The notes: generated by a model from the sequence alone, not told the origin. A stretch of DNA of 64,000 nt from Angiostrongylus vasorum (GCA_018806985.1 JADANN010000414.1:558001-622000); one strand, 5' to 3'. Positions 44,727 through 57,074 are shown, numbered from the stretch's first letter. Program-made: numbers and translations.

Positions 44727-44980
44727 CTAAAACAACAGCTCCATTCTTCTAAACTTTGGCATGAAGTCTTTCATAACCGGTTTACAACACAGAGGCACAA
44801 AGCATTCGATGGAATCCATTCCTGGGAGTTTGAAAGGAGCAGCAGAAGCAGATCCGTTTATCGAACTTTTTGAGCTCAGCACGATGACCAATCCTTTTCG
44901 TACGAGGTGCGAAATCGGCCAATAACCTTTCCATTTCGTTAACACTTGATCTTATAAGAACTATAAAGCCAAGCGGAGAC
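44727..44980 (-). pseudogene. RTE-type LINE fragment
   Basis: Two overlapping frames give IVLIRSSVNEMERLLADFAP with KRIG, and then LPGMDSIECF, PVMKDFMPKFRRMELL. These correspond to ADDIVLITxxxxQAERMLADFDxxxGKIG and LNGTDISECSSYVYLG...MNDLAPELRRR of RTE reverse transcriptases. A longer open frame reaches 45,246, but its N-terminal part shows no such match. Confidence 0.5.
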
Positions 44981-46130
44981 GGAAATGGTGAAGCTGTAAG
45001 TAACTGGCTTTCAATCTCACACCGTCCTATGCCTCTCATCAAAGGACATCTGGTTGCCGAGTCTCTCTCCGCGATAACAACGGAGATATTTTTGGCTAAC
45101 AGTTGCCGTATAGACAAACTAGAAGTCTTTTTGGGGTCATTAGTTGTTAAAAAAATCGATTTTAATGCCTTAATGACAAGAATATCAATGCCATTTTCTG
45201 TTCTACCATCGCATATTCTGAAAAAACAATCGTTCTTCAAAATCATAAGCGGAGTGGATTGTTTAGTGTTTTCTCATCTCGGCCTTCAGGTAACGCGTGC
45301 TAATCTTATCCTGCACCATCTGGGCCTCAATGAAACATTCGAGTTCTAGTGACCGTTCGTTATAAATACAAATCGTGAACAAGGTCCTTTCAAAGTTGTT
45401 GGTCCTGAATCGGTATGAGAATTCAAAACACTCTGCATGCTGAACTTATCCAACTGTGGCGTGTAGGAGGATGAAGTACTTTATTTCCCTGATAAATTTG
45501 CAATAAATGCCCAAACACCTTGTCAAGCTCTGCCGTGTGAGCTGGTACACTCTTGGATGGTTTAGGACCGATAGAGTTTATTTGCTGGAGGCTATTTCGT
45601 CCTCCCATGCATTACGCAGTTATTTTATCAGACATTTGCGTAGATAATAGATATTGAGCACAGCACATTCTGTTATATAAAAAATTCAGTAATTAGGCAC
45701 GAGAAGTGCCCATTAGATCCGAGTAAGATTGAAAAATGGCAATTTTTCGGTGAATGAGTGCAAACGCACTTCAACTACAAAAAGACCAATGACCACTGGT
45801 CCGCAAAACGTCCTGTTTTTCTGATAACCCAAAAAATATTCCAAGAAGCAAGCATCTGTCTGTCTATTCTGAATAAAACTCCTTTTCTTGCAAAGTTGGC
45901 TATTAGCCACCAGTCCATATAAACTACATAAAAGGAGCTTCGGGAAGCGAACACTAGCCAGAACAACGACTCGAAGCGAAAAAATTTTTTTTCGTCATTT
46001 TCTGATCGCCAGCAGGATTACCATATTCCAAGACCGACTTTCTACTAACCTCGGCATTGATTGACAATTCACTGTTTTTTCTTCCATAAGCAAACACGAA
46101 TTTGACACTACAGAATTTATTAGCATACAA

Positions 46131-46169
46131 CAGCTGACGTTTCGGCGGCTTCGCCTTCTTCAGACCCTG
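46131..46169 (-). ncRNA. Hammerhead-like motif in a PLE terminal repeat
   Basis: On the - strand: GGGT, CTGAAGA, extra A, GGCG/CGCC stem II with loop AAGC, GAAAC, GTC, AGC. Core and stem II are intact; stem I has a mismatch at its second pair. Confidence 0.6.
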
Positions 46170-46586
46170 GAAAGGTCAAATATCATGGCCTTAACACATA
46201 AGACTTAACACATAAATTTGCATTCGCATAATAAACAGCTTCTTTTGAACACCCACCGTTTAAATCTTTGCAAGCTTTCCAATTAAATGGTGGGGAGCGG
46301 CCGCACGGAGTAATACATGGGCGAGGAATGTGCTTGGGTCAGGTCATAGAATCAGCCTGGGGGTATGGCGCGACGTCACGCGTGATAACAAGACACTTTT
46401 CCTTGCGGTTCATTTTTGGATTCTTGGAATTAATCCAAGGCGCTTCAAGAGTTTTACGTGTTGATGTATTGGATTACTGTACGAGGGATAGTGACTTCTA
46501 CTTCAAAATCTTCTCCGTTGTGAGTCTTACAGGCTAAGGTTATATAAGTGTTTGGTCGAGTAGATTGCATGCCATTTTGACCCTTC

Positions 46587-46625
46587 CGGGTTATGAAGAA
46601 GGCGAAATCGCCATAACATCAGCTA
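46587..46625 (+). ncRNA. Hammerhead-like motif, decayed inverted copy
   Basis: ATGAAGA, GGCG/CGCC stem II with loop AAAT, then ATAAC in place of GAAAC, ATC, AGC. Stem II is intact but the core is mutated. It is the inverted partner of the motif at 46,131-46,169. Confidence 0.45.
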
Positions 46626-47409
46626 TTGCGAGCTAATAAATTCTATAATATAAGCCTCGTGTTTGCTTATCGAAGAAAAACAGAGAATTACCATAAGTTA
46701 AATACAGGTATTAAACCGGAAATGAGAGCTCACCCACTGATTCTTGACTTTGGCTAGAATCGACTCACACAAAAAAATTGGAAAAAATAACAAGGTGGTC
46801 TAATTTTAAATTAAAAAAGCACTCATAAACACTGAGGAAAACTTTCTTAAATGTTCCCTTTAGAAAATCTGTATGACTTCATTGAGTCTCGGACAGTTTG
46901 TCTGTTCCTATAGGTAAATCTGCATTATACTTTTTAAAAATATTCTTTCACTCTCAAAGTTGCATAGGACAACATTCTTGCCATTTCTTCATAAATAACA
47001 CCTGTATGACCCGTCGATGACTCTTGTCGCACATTGTCATCGTATGGAAGCCAGTCGCCAACTCCTCTTGTCCATTGGTTGTCGTTAAAAAGCGTCAGGT
47101 TTATAACTGACATTCAACATCTTGCCCTATACGGCAGCGTCCCTGATTTCTGATGATGTACTAGGTCGGCATAACCGACTCCTGCTTTCGCCCACGTGAC
47201 ACAAATACTAGTTACATATTACGCTCTCGACAGTAACATTGAGTTCACCCCGTCTATGTTGTGTCAAAATCCTTATGCAGATAACTGAAGCATTCAGAGA
47301 TGTTGGCTACCTGAGGGTAACGTGAGAAGCAAGTCGGTTTCTTTTAGACTTAACAACACCTTCGACGTTCAGTACTATACGCGCTGACGAATTTGTACGT
47401 ACTTGCATA

Positions 47410-47640
47410 CTTAAACGGCCCGTCCTCACTGGTTGTGCGGGCCCCAGCATAATCTCATTTTTCGGAGTTTTGCTGGTTTAGCAAGTGATTCCTTGGAGTC
47501 TCGAGGTCAACCTGGTAAAAGTCTGCCCCAGGTCGTCACCTACCACAGGGTAGTCGCCGCCTTTGTTAGAGAGGAGGTTTCCCACCATGCGACTAGTTTG
47601 ACACGAGGACGGTGGTGGATCCTGGTATTGGCGAATTTAT
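47410..47640 (+). repeat. Repeat D, 5' part
   Basis: Starts ACGGCCCGTCCTCACTGGTT, ends after GGACGGTGGTGGATCCTGGT. The 3' half is absent. Confidence 0.7.
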
Positions 47641-47992
47641 AGAGAAATTAAATTGTAATTATAGAGATATCGCAATCATGCATTTAGCTAATGCTTAGAG
47701 TTACAAGGACGACAAAATGACGACTTCGTAGAAATGCAAGATCTTTTTATAAAAGTGCTATACAGCCCATAAAGAATCTTTTTGCATTGAGTAGAGATGC
47801 TTACATTGTTCAAAGCTTTCGTTACTAATTCTGTTTCAAGTGAGTGGAAGTCCTTTTTCAATTTAAAGAAGGTGAGACAAAAAGCGCTTGGCACTCTCAA
47901 ACGGAATTCCGTTATTCAATTGCAATATGATACACTCTACGAAACTTGTGTTTATATTGTTGAGCTTACACGAGGTTGACAGAGATGTTTAT

Positions 47993-48032
47993 TCGGCTAA
48001 CGTTTCGACGTCTTCGTCTTCATCATAACCGA
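47993..48032 (-). ncRNA. Hammerhead-like motif with a mutated first core base
   Basis: On the - strand: TCGGTT, ATGATGA (C3 changed to A), extra A, GACG/CGTC stem II, GAAAC, GTT, AGCCGA. Stem I can still form with one wobble pair. The C3 change should impair cleavage. Confidence 0.5.
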
Positions 48033-48368
48033 CGATCCTTGTCGATGGTCCACAGTTGTTCCTCTTCTCGATGTGGCGTCTTGGTCTCGCATCGAACCGG
48101 ATCTTTCTTAGTGGAGCATCTCGAATGAGCCTTACTCACCCGGCGACGCTCTTTTATACAGGGCGGTTGTTGTTGATATGATTATCCGTTGACGATAATT
48201 TGTTTTTCAACAGATAATCCACCCTGCTGCAATCGCATCATTTCAGCTAGCACACAGCGAATAAGGAAACAATAGTTTCCTTTACTGACCGTCATTTACC
48301 CTCGGTACTGTGGTAACCAACATGCGTTTATATTGTTGAGCTCAGACAAGCTTGATAGAGATGTTTAT

Positions 48369-48409
48369 TCGGCTAACGTTTCCACGTCTTCGTCTTCATC
48401 AGAGCCGGC
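48369..48409 (-). ncRNA. Hammerhead-like motif with an intact core
   Basis: On the - strand: CCGGCT, CTGATGA, extra A, GACG with CGTG (one stem II mismatch next to the core), GAAAC, GTT, AGCCG. Stem I has at least five pairs. Confidence 0.6.
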
Positions 48410-49340
48410 GATCCTTGTCGATGTCGATCGATGTCGGAAAAACTTTACGAAACTGTTAGAAACCGTTCTTCCTCCAGTGTTTTGTCAATACTCTTGAAGA
48501 ACACTCTAGAAAAAGTCGTAGACGGCAGAAAAATAAAAGGAGAGTTATCGATTTCTTTTAAGTTAGTCTTTTATGCATTACGGCTGTTTTGTTTGCTTTT
48601 TTGATCGATTGAGAATCTTTCATGTTTATACATTACGTCTGAAAGGCTGGAAAAGCCGTGCCGATAAAAGCTAACAGCAGGTTCTAAAGATGTCCGGGTT
48701 ACTCCATTGTCAACAGTGTGCTGTTGGAGTCCCATACGTATGTTCGACTTCGAAAGGGAACCGATCGGAAGAGATTACCATGCACTCCGTTATGATATTA
48801 AGAGAGGTGTACATGGCTACTGACGAATTAGGATTAAAAGACGTCGATTTCTCTCTCACCTTCTATACATATTGAGTTGGGCATAGGCGTCAAAGCGAGC
48901 TTGGAAGTAGGTAATCAATGTTGGCGAATATTGCGAGTATTTTTCCTGACCTCTACACCTTCAACCAATACTGCTACTCTCCTCTCCTTGAAACCTTTCC
49001 TTAATGCTTTCGTAGATAGCTTTGCAGGGTTGGTTCATGAAGGTGCTAGAAGAACTAATGGTGCCACCACCGTCAGTTTTATCGAATGTGGTATCAGCTC
49101 ATAATCCTGCTATACAAATGAAAACAAGGCTTCCACGTTGATGACAGAGAGGAATGCTTATTGTGTTCCACCGTGTTTAACTGTCTAGCCTAAGCCAGCT
49201 TTTCTTGAGAAAAGATGGAACTGCTTCCTTTCTTTTAGAAATGTAGGTTAGCATTATTTCTATAACGACTATATCTCATACTGACCGTCTCCTTTCAATA
49301 GCTAGATTCCGTCGTGATGTTCTTCTGATCTCCATGCAGC

Positions 49341-49970
49341 TTACATTGAAAAGCCCAATCATACCTCGCAAAAAGACTTGATGTTTGCGAAAGAACTGTC
49401 CAAGTCCGTGGAGAATGCCTCAAGGATCACGAGAACCGGCGCTGCTTCACACAGAATAAATTGCAAAAGTCAAACACCAACGTCGCCGACTCCCCTATTA
49501 TCGCATGTTCCGAAGAGTAGATTTTCTTCGGCATCACAAGCGACTTTTAACGCACAGCATCTTCTCGTCGCAACCTGTCCGGGTTCGTCAAACTTTTATT
49601 GACTTGGTCAATTTCAGGTTCTCAACTGATGATTCAGATATTAAACGCACACGTTATAAAGAAAGACCGTAACCGTAGCTTTTTTCATCCCTTTTCAGTT
49701 CAGAATGGGCTTTCAAAATTTTAGTACACTCTCCGCAGTGCTTTTGCCCCTACTCTTTCGGGAATGGACAATTATCTTTATGTTTGCACTTTGCAGAGCG
49801 ATAGAACACGTGTGGCTAGCTTACCGGGTTCTGCCGTGAAAAGTGATACCTTCACTGGTAGATTAGCAGACAAGAAGTTGTTACAGACGATTCTGCAGCA
49901 GCTCGCGCGCATTCCCTTGTCAATTTGTCATAAGCTGTTGGCTCAAAAAGATGTGGAGAACATTACATAG
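49341..49970 (+). pseudogene. Coding-like region of unknown function, possibly broken
   Basis: A TTG/ATG-containing open frame through 49,602 encodes LMFAKELSKSVENASRITRT and a Ser/Pro-rich stretch. From 49,618 a second in-phase frame gives SQLMIQILNAHVIKKDRNRS, then a TAG, then after it in the same frame AFAPTLSGMDNYLYV and DKKLLQTILQQLARIPLSIC, ending at 49,970. The acceptors TCCATGCAG (49,340) and ATTTCAG (49,617) are plausible, but an intron between the two frames would be only about 35 bases, and the internal TAG breaks the second. Either this is a decayed gene or transposon, or only parts are real exons. I do not recognise it. Confidence 0.3.
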
Positions 49971-50054
49971 ATACAAATTTGCAAATGGATGGACGTTTCC
50001 AATATATCTGAATAGATATAGAAGTTATGTTGTTAGTTTGGGACAGCAAAGAGA

Positions 50055-50147
50055 GGATAAAAGGACGAAGAATAGAGCCTTAGGCTTTGATCAACCCCTT
50101 TACGGATGTGCCATGCCACTGATTTTATCAAGTATTGTTGTTAGAAT
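50055..50147 (-). repeat. SINE-A 3' fragment, head-to-head with the next copy
   Basis: AGGCTTTGATCAACCCCTTT and GATGTGCCATGC are the SINE-A 3' end in reverse. It abuts the + strand SINE-A at 50,148. Confidence 0.5.
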
Positions 50148-50440
50148 AGGCGCGTGTGGCGCAGTGGTGGGGGGCGCCCTGCAACACACACGTGGGATCG
50201 ATCCCCGTGCCCATGGCCCACCAAGCCTTCTATCCCTCCGGGGTCGGCAAATTGGTACCGGACTTGTCTGGGAAGGATAGCGGCACTGGCTCGATACATC
50301 GGTAGGCCACCGCGAGTCATTGTAAAGACCAGAAATGCATCAAATCATCTCCAAACGATGCTTAATGAAGTCGAATGTATGGAGCATCCCTCAGAGATAG
50401 AACAACGCCGAGAGCTTTATCCTTTATCCTTTAATCCTGT
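50148..50440 (+). mobile_element. SINE-A, well preserved
   Basis: TGTGGCGCAGTGG (A box) and GGGATCGATCCC (B box) head the element; the body has GGGGTCGGCAAATTGGTACC, GACTTGTCTGG, GATACATCGGTAGGCCACCG and the tail GAGCTTTATCCTTTATCC. It is followed by a 260-base block also found at 63.75 kb. Confidence 0.85.
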
Positions 50441-50710
50441 GTTACAAGCACAATGCCATCAATAAAGGGGGGATGCTGCAGCAGCCGACCGTCGACTTTC
50501 TTTCCCATATTATCTCCAGCACAGCTAAAATCCCATATTATTAAATGGCTTAGGATTTCTACACCATGAGTATGGTTTAGATCTAAAGAGAAGCGTACAA
50601 GGCAACCACCGTTGTTTCTGATTCGGTATGGTGAATTGGCGAACAATGAGAGAAGTGTTAAGACAAATGATGCTGATTGAAAAAGGTTCAGAGACTCTAT
50701 GACGGTAAAA
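50440..50710. repeat. Block duplicated at 63,730-64,000
   Basis: Follows a SINE-A at both sites with very high identity (for example GCTGCAGCAGCCGACCGTCG, ATCTAAAGAGAAGCGTACAA). A - strand frame is open in both copies and differs mainly by two added codons and a few substitutions, but I do not recognise a protein. Confidence 0.75.
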
Positions 50711-51637
50711 CACCGTTCTTGAGCAATGAATATTTGATGATTTGCTTTATGTTGATCTATTCACCAGGTAGTAAAAACAGCAAGTACATAAAGAACTAGG
50801 CAACAAAGTAAATGAGGAAATATCAACTAAATACCTATCCAAAAAAACAAAAAGGGGAGCCATTAGCTAGATAAGAGAGTGAACCCGTCATCATAATTTG
50901 TCATGGAGTGACTCTTATTGAAGCCAGCGACATCTCGATTCATCTGAATCACCTGCCACAGTTGGCTGGCGAGCTGAGTTCACTCTGGGGATCATAAATA
51001 CACATCATCTTTATCCCAAGGGAGCCTTTCGTTCTAGTGCTTTCAACGAAAGGGTACTCACATAAGCAGTTTCAGTTCATGTTTTGCTACCAATATCTAA
51101 GAATTGCTCATAGAACAGAAGAAGGAGACTACGACGATCCGAAAGATTCTATTACGAAATACATGCGAGTGTCAGAACACTCGGACGTCCAGAGGCACGG
51201 CCATGGGCATCGACTCGGCGCAGCGCTTCGATGGAAATGTTAAATGGAAATCAGGAATGGATGGAGGTGTGGTCTGAAGCCGCCTCCAACATTAACTGAA
51301 GGCGATTCGAGAATCTTCCACGCTCATATTTTTTGGACGCTCAGTTTGGATTAGACCTTCAAAACCTCTACTGCCATGTTCCTGTGTTCCATTAATGCCA
51401 CCTGAGTATATTGCTATTTTTCGTTCTCTCACTTATCTAGGTGCCCTTTTAATCATATATACTTCTTATCTTTTTGCCTTCTTTATGTTTCACTTTTTTT
51501 CTATATGATGGTTTCATAAAGGATTCTACGCAACTACAGCGCGGGTAGTTGATTTAACTTCACCTTCACAGTGAACAAAGGAAACCTTGAAACCTTAATC
51601 TCGACCATTGCGATGATATTAGCCTCGGGATAACGCA

Positions 51638-51676
51638 ATCGTTCTGCGGAAGGCGAAATCGGTAGAAACGTCAATC
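51638..51676 (+). ncRNA. Hammerhead-like motif, divergent
   Basis: GTT, CTGCGGA (A6 changed), GGCG..., GAAAC, GTC, AAT. Stem II is imperfect, stem I short. No PLE coding remnant was seen next to it. Confidence 0.4.
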
Positions 51677-51719
51677 ATAATGGAATCTACGTTACACTAG
51701 CATCTTGTCAAATCATTTA

Positions 51720-53110
51720 CAACTCAAAACGTTAGCAGATAACGCCTGAAGCGCTTTTTTTAAAAAAAGACGGTGATTTGTCGATCATTAGAGTAGTTGG
51801 AGACTTCAGAACTACACAGCTTCATAGAAGAGACTTTTGTTCTATTCCTGAGCTTACATATAATTTTCTTAAAACATTCTTTCAACTCTAAGCAGAACTA
51901 AAAAGTCTTAGGATGGAAATTTGGGTTCTTAACATGTCCAGTGTAAAAGCGGCGAGCGGAAGAGCTAGCGTTTACCGGTATCATAGTGTCGTGCTGAACG
52001 AAATCCCGTTTGCACAACTGTTTTCGCGTTTGAAATACGAGCATTGACGAAAAAAATCGGAAAAAATACGCTTTGTGGAACAGGAAATTCGGAATTTAAC
52101 ATTCTATCTTTTGGGCGAATGCCTGTAGATTCTATCGCTCACTTTATTCGTGCAGAAAATTCGGTATGAGCTGATATATGTTGGTGAATTGAAGACAATG
52201 CATGTGGCATGCTAGGGGTTTATGGTCAGTGCCGGTGCTATTATACGTATAATTCGTGTCACAGATTTCAACATAACGTCACCAGACATTGATGTCCGGT
52301 AAGGCGGAATGTCTCCAGTTTTTCTTGGGGATTTTTTATAACAGTTCCTAAGATGGGAATATTTTAGCGCTTCCACTCTTCCTTCTATAAGCTCTCCTTT
52401 ATTTTCAAAGTGCTTTTGATGAAAATCTCCGAGTGAGACAAAACGAGTTAAAGAGTGCCAACACGCCTAATTTTCGCAGGGATCACATAGAACAACAACT
52501 AGTTATTCAGCAGAGGCGGTATGCACTGGATCCAATGCATCCCGGAGAAACTACGCTCTCCTATGGTTGAGACGTCAAGTGCTCTTCTCATTCCAACAAT
52601 CTTCAATGTTACTTCATCTATACAGGGACCAAGAAGTCGCTACAGGACTCACATATTCACATGTTGTACCGTTGTTTTTTTTAATTTTGAATTCCCGAAT
52701 TGTTTCCCTCGATTGACCCATAATACAACTGCTATAGGGAAGGTGTTGCCTAAATACAAAACATAACGAAGAAAAAGTTTGTGCAGTAAGAGGAACAAAA
52801 AGAAGGAAGACGTACTGAAGTTCAGTACATATAGTCTACCCTGCTCTAGGTACGCATTGAAATGAATGCATATCTGTGCGAATGCGTTAACTCATTGAAG
52901 GATGAGTATGTGCGAAGTAGAAACAAGCAAGCTCTGTCTCAATGTGTAAAAAAAATTCATAGTTTAGAAGTCTGTTAAGATTGAGCTATCGCTTTTTTTA
53001 TCTATTTTTTAAAACTATTTCTTGACTAAAAAGAAATTGCATGTAGCACAAATCAATTTCTTTTACTCTCACAATGGAGTTCCAGATCTAAAATTTGACT
53101 TTAATTATTT
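51720..53110. other. Intergenic stretch without recognised features
   Basis: AT-rich DNA with short frames only and no repeat family that recurs in this window. Confidence 0.5.
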
Positions 53111-53114
53111 CCAA

Positions 53115-53345
53115 TACAAGGATCGACCACCGTCCTGGTATCAAAGTAGTCGCATGATGGCAAATCTCCCTCTGAACCTCAAACGCTGCGACTGCCTGTG
53201 GTGGTGACGACCCGGCACATACTTTGGCCAGGTTGACCTCGGGACTGCAGGGAAACAGAATGGTTGAACCAGCAAAACTCCGAAAAATGGAGAATATGCT
53301 AGGGTTCGCGCAAAGAGTGAGGGCTGACCGTCCAAGTATCCAAGC
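53115..53345 (-). repeat. Repeat D, partial
   Basis: CACCGTCCTGGTATCAAAGT, AGTCGCATGATGGCAAATCT and ACTTTGGCCAGGTTGACCTC are the reversed middle of repeat D. Confidence 0.65.
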
Positions 53346-54319
53346 ACTAAGTGGTGTTTACAACTTAGAAAAACTTTTAAGAAGGTGATCAGCTTATTTT
53401 CTGTCACTAAACAGCAATGTTTTCAACCTAATTCTGATCTCAATCTTTAAAATTTTTTTTAAAAAATTTTTTTCGAAAAAGGTCCACTTATTTTTCGTTA
53501 CTAAAAAACGAGCAGATGGTAACAAATGGTGGTGTAGTGCAAACAAATTGAGGATCAGCTGTGAAATGGATGTTTCCGTATGCTTGTAGTTGTATTTACT
53601 TCCACACATCGTGTGCAGGTATAGCATTGATAAATGATCACCATCACTTCAATGGAAGACGAATACGGTATCGTAGCCATTTTTTCTGATGGCTGGTGCT
53701 TAATGTGATCTACATCTGTAGATGACAGTAGTTAAGGAATTAGCCAAGCTAATATTTCAAACCGACTCGCAATCACAAGAAGAAGCTTTTTCTTTTTTAC
53801 ACTTTCAGCCAATTCAGCCATCGATTTCTGCTCAGAATATTCTCCGTCCTATCTAATTATTTGTGGTAGTGCTGCGTATTGATTGCGCATCTCATAAAAT
53901 ACCAAGTATCTTCTTGACCACTACGATGGGCATGGAATGTCCTTCTATACGACAACTAAACTCTTACCAGCACCAGAAAAGGAGGTGATTGGAATGGAAG
54001 CTAAAGGGGGTTTACATCCTACCAACAACCAGCACGCAATACATTACGACCAGTGCACTCACATCCACAAGCAGGTGGGTCTGATAAAATACGACGTTAA
54101 CAGAAAAGCGGGAAACCAAAAGCATTCTCGTAAATGACGTCAACGTGCTCTCGAAATAGTAGTATTCTATTATAGAAATAGTATGCAGTAATATCAAGAG
54201 GCTTAAATAGCAAAAGCGTCGCCAAGTCAGAGCCCAGAATCGACCATTCTACTATCTGATTATGAATTGAAAAAACTACTTATACCACTGCACATTAGGT
54301 GTTCGCCATAAAAATGAGA

Positions 54320-54850
54320 GCAAATTGCATCAAGCTGGAGAATATGCTGTTGAACTGGAAGCGAACGCAATTGAACGTACCTCGTCCAGTGTACTGCCAG
54401 CACGCAGTACTGCAATGAGAAGCGCCACGGAAACGGCGATCGGACGTATCACCAGCATCGCAGACGATCACGAGAGCGTTACGTCTTCAAAATTGTGTGA
54501 ACCGTTTAATCAAAAGAAATTATTGCTGACAAGAGCAGAAGTCAAAAGAACAGCTGCAAAACCAAAACGAAACATCGTCAACTGATGCCTGAAAGCCGAC
54601 CACATCAGATCCTTACTCTGAGGAAAAAAAGAGTTGTTAGAAGACCTGAGAAATGAGTAGTGGAAGTGGTTAATGACACTGCTAGCAAAGTGCCATGAAG
54701 TAGCAGAAAATTGTGAATCAGTAGTCAAAAAACGTATATTAACATTGAAAGAGTAGGAATTCAGCGCAGAACATGAAACGGAAAGGAAAATATTTGAAGA
54801 ACAATGTAAGTCCGAATGCAATAACATAAAAAAGTAATTAAAAATCCAGT
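54320..54850 (+). other. Coding-like stretch, possibly an old gag-like or gene fragment
   Basis: A + frame (54,325-54,585) reads ATETAIGRITSIADDHESVT with charged, Ala-rich helical character. Beyond its stop, other frames give LLAKCHEVAENCESVVKKRI. No family could be assigned. Confidence 0.2.
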
Positions 54851-55169
54851 CACTAAAAAAATGAGGATGAAAAATTAGGACTCTTTGTCCGAGCTTTATG
54901 TAGTCCCCATGACCCAGGGGTTTTTTCTCGTGAACCAAATTTTGAGGACGAACTAGCGAACTTAGCAATCAATTGAAAGCAACACAGCGATGGTCTTCCC
55001 TGTGGCTTTACCAAAAACCAAATGAGACGTTGAGTCACAGTTGTGGCTATCATCGCTGCAAAACACTGTGAATGAGTAACAATGCTTAGCGATTGAGCTG
55101 AAGCTAAATGGAAAATATGAATGGCTACTACAGGTCAGTGATAATTAAATTGCCAGCCAAGACGTGAAT

Positions 55170-55570
55170 GATCGTTGAGACCAAAGTGTGTCGAGTAAAA
55201 TGTGTTCATGAACACCTGGTCATAACAGCGAATGGCCGGGTTGCAGGAGCGAGTGCTTTGTGTGTTCGACGAGGTGCAGAGCTGAGGCGATGCGTGGAAG
55301 ACAACTTCGCAGCACGTTCTATGCACAAGCCCACTGTCCAGTGCACTCTCACTCAACCGAGACTTTACGTTCGGCGTCCGAAAACGTGGTTGTAAAACTT
55401 GCCAAAGCGCTGACTACAAAAAAAACGCCCGCTGCGCCCAGGTGGTGGCAGCCGTGTGTCCGGCAGGACAAGTTGTCCGAACGCGAGGAAAAAATAGCCA
55501 CTCGTCGAAGAAAGAAACGGGTACACACGACAAATGAACAGAGGGAATCAGAGAGACAGCGATGAGGAAA
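55170..55570. other. GC-rich patch with several open frames
   Basis: Base composition differs from the AT-rich surroundings, and frames on both strands are open. The + frame ends in a basic stretch (EKIATRRRKKRVHTTNEQRE). This could be an exon or a promoter-proximal GC island; splice sites did not decide it. Confidence 0.25.
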
Positions 55571-56164
55571 AACGTTAATGATGGAAGAAAAAAAATTTAT
55601 TCGCGAACATAAGTTACGAATCATTTACGGTGTCGCTACCTTTGATGAGCTTTTAAAATGAGTAGTAGTGGAACGTTAAAGGGTGGTGAAGAGAGCAAGA
55701 GAGAGAGATATAATGGACATCTGATACTGCGGAATAAAGATTTCAACCGGTCACCTCCAGCAGTCACGTTCCTTCTCTTGCCTCCCGCCTGAACACCACG
55801 CCTGAACATTGATTTCGGCGATCATTCGTCTATTGTAGTGCTAGGGCATGAGCAAGAGAACGGCTTTATCATCTAACTGGATAGAACGACATTCAACCAA
55901 CCACCGTGAAAACAGTTTGACTCGTTTGTCGAAGGAGAATGCTTCCGGAACTTTCTACTGTGCCTTGTATAGCAGATGCCCTTTGAAGATTCACCCAACT
56001 ATTGCCCAGATTTTCCGATCATTTCTATGATCCAGCTGCTTGGCAGCTGTGAAACGGTAATCTTTCGCAATCAGACACCTATCTCGTAAGAATTCTTGCA
56101 TGTGTGGTGTTGTCGAAGTGCATCACTTTCTTGTCCTTATAGCTATCTGTCGAAATAGCTAAAG

Positions 56165-56345
56165 AGCTCAAATAACGTTCATGAGAAAATACATGTTTTC
56201 AACACAGCGATGCCCAGATTTGAGCAAAAAATGGAACTTCAGGTGCGCTTCGGACTCTCGATCACCCTTTCCTGTGTCCCACGTGTTATCCACTACAACA
56301 ACCGAGGCCCTTGCTTCGCCTTTCTCCCAGGCAATTTCTACTCGA
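56165..56345 (-). repeat. SINE-B variant fragment
   Basis: ACTCTCGATCACCCTTTCC and TATCCACTACAACAACCGAG correspond to the reversed head of the variant at 43 kb, with the TTGCTTCGCCTTTCTCCCAG block. Confidence 0.5.
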
Positions 56346-57074
56346 TATTCGGTTTTAAAATCAATAAACATTCGAATTTACAGAAGAAAACAACGAAAAA
56401 TACGTTCTATATTCGATTTCTCCTAAATTAGTCGTGAAAGTTTGCAAGACTTCAAAACCCGAAGCAATCGGACAAATGGGACGGCACTCCCCAATGTAGT
56501 GCCGCTATTTGCGCCCGTCGAGTTTCTGTTCGGATTTTTTTAGAATTGTGATCTTGTTCTTTCTTCAATGCTTCGCAACAAAAACTATGTGTACGATTAA
56601 GGCGACAGAACAAAGCCGGTTCTATAAGCCGATGAAGTTCCCCACCTCCTCAAATATTTTAAGCATCGAAAGTCAACTGTCGAAAAAATCAGCTTCGGAC
56701 CCTATGTGTTATTTTTCTGGATTTATTCATACAGATTCTCCATGCCTTACATTTTTTCTAAATTTCTATAGATCTGTATCCTCAAAATTTTTTAACCAAG
56801 TGCGATGTTGAAATACCAGAGATAGAACCTGCGACACCATCCTATCATGTTTGACAAAACCTCGCCTGTGTAATCGCTTTACTGCTCGAGATAAGAGACT
56901 AGACAAAAAACGTGAAAAAAAACCACTTGTGGATTCCGAAAAATCACAGTTTCGTCGCTGTGGTATAAAAAAAACTTCTACCTTGTTGGAAAACATCCGC
57001 AGATTGCAAGATTCTTAGTACAACTAATAAACTTCCTTACGAATTGAGATGTGTTTGTATAAAGTTAAGGGACA

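Larger units (their letters stand above)
46085..46670 (-). mobile_element. Short Penelope-like element remnant flanked by inverted terminal repeats
   Basis: The centre (about 46,550-46,230, - strand) encodes GEDFEVEV, then frames with FQESKNEPQGKVSCYHA, the end of a PLE endonuclease. It is followed on the same strand by a hammerhead-like motif (46,131-46,169) and an AATAAA-like stretch. The other side carries an inverted copy of that terminal segment on the + strand (46,587-46,670), with shared words such as AATAAATTCT and AAGC..CGTGTTTGCTTA. Inverted terminal segments around a 5'-truncated body are a known PLE insertion shape. Confidence 0.6.
47945..48430 (-). mobile_element. Two foldback arms of the hammerhead family in direct repeat
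   Basis: The segment 47,945-48,290 matches the left arm at 38,766-39,090 (same order through CTCGATGTGGC, AGTGGAGCATCTCGAATGAG and the GATAATC/GATTATC centre). A second copy starts at about 48,310 (GTTTATATTGTTGAGCTC) and stops near 48,430. Between them lies CCGTCATTTACCCTCGGTAC, found inverted beside the 39.4 kb element. Confidence 0.65.

Noticed and set aside
44782..45246. 154-codon - strand open frame as a gene
   Set aside because: Only its C-terminal part resembles anything, and that is a degraded RTE reverse transcriptase.
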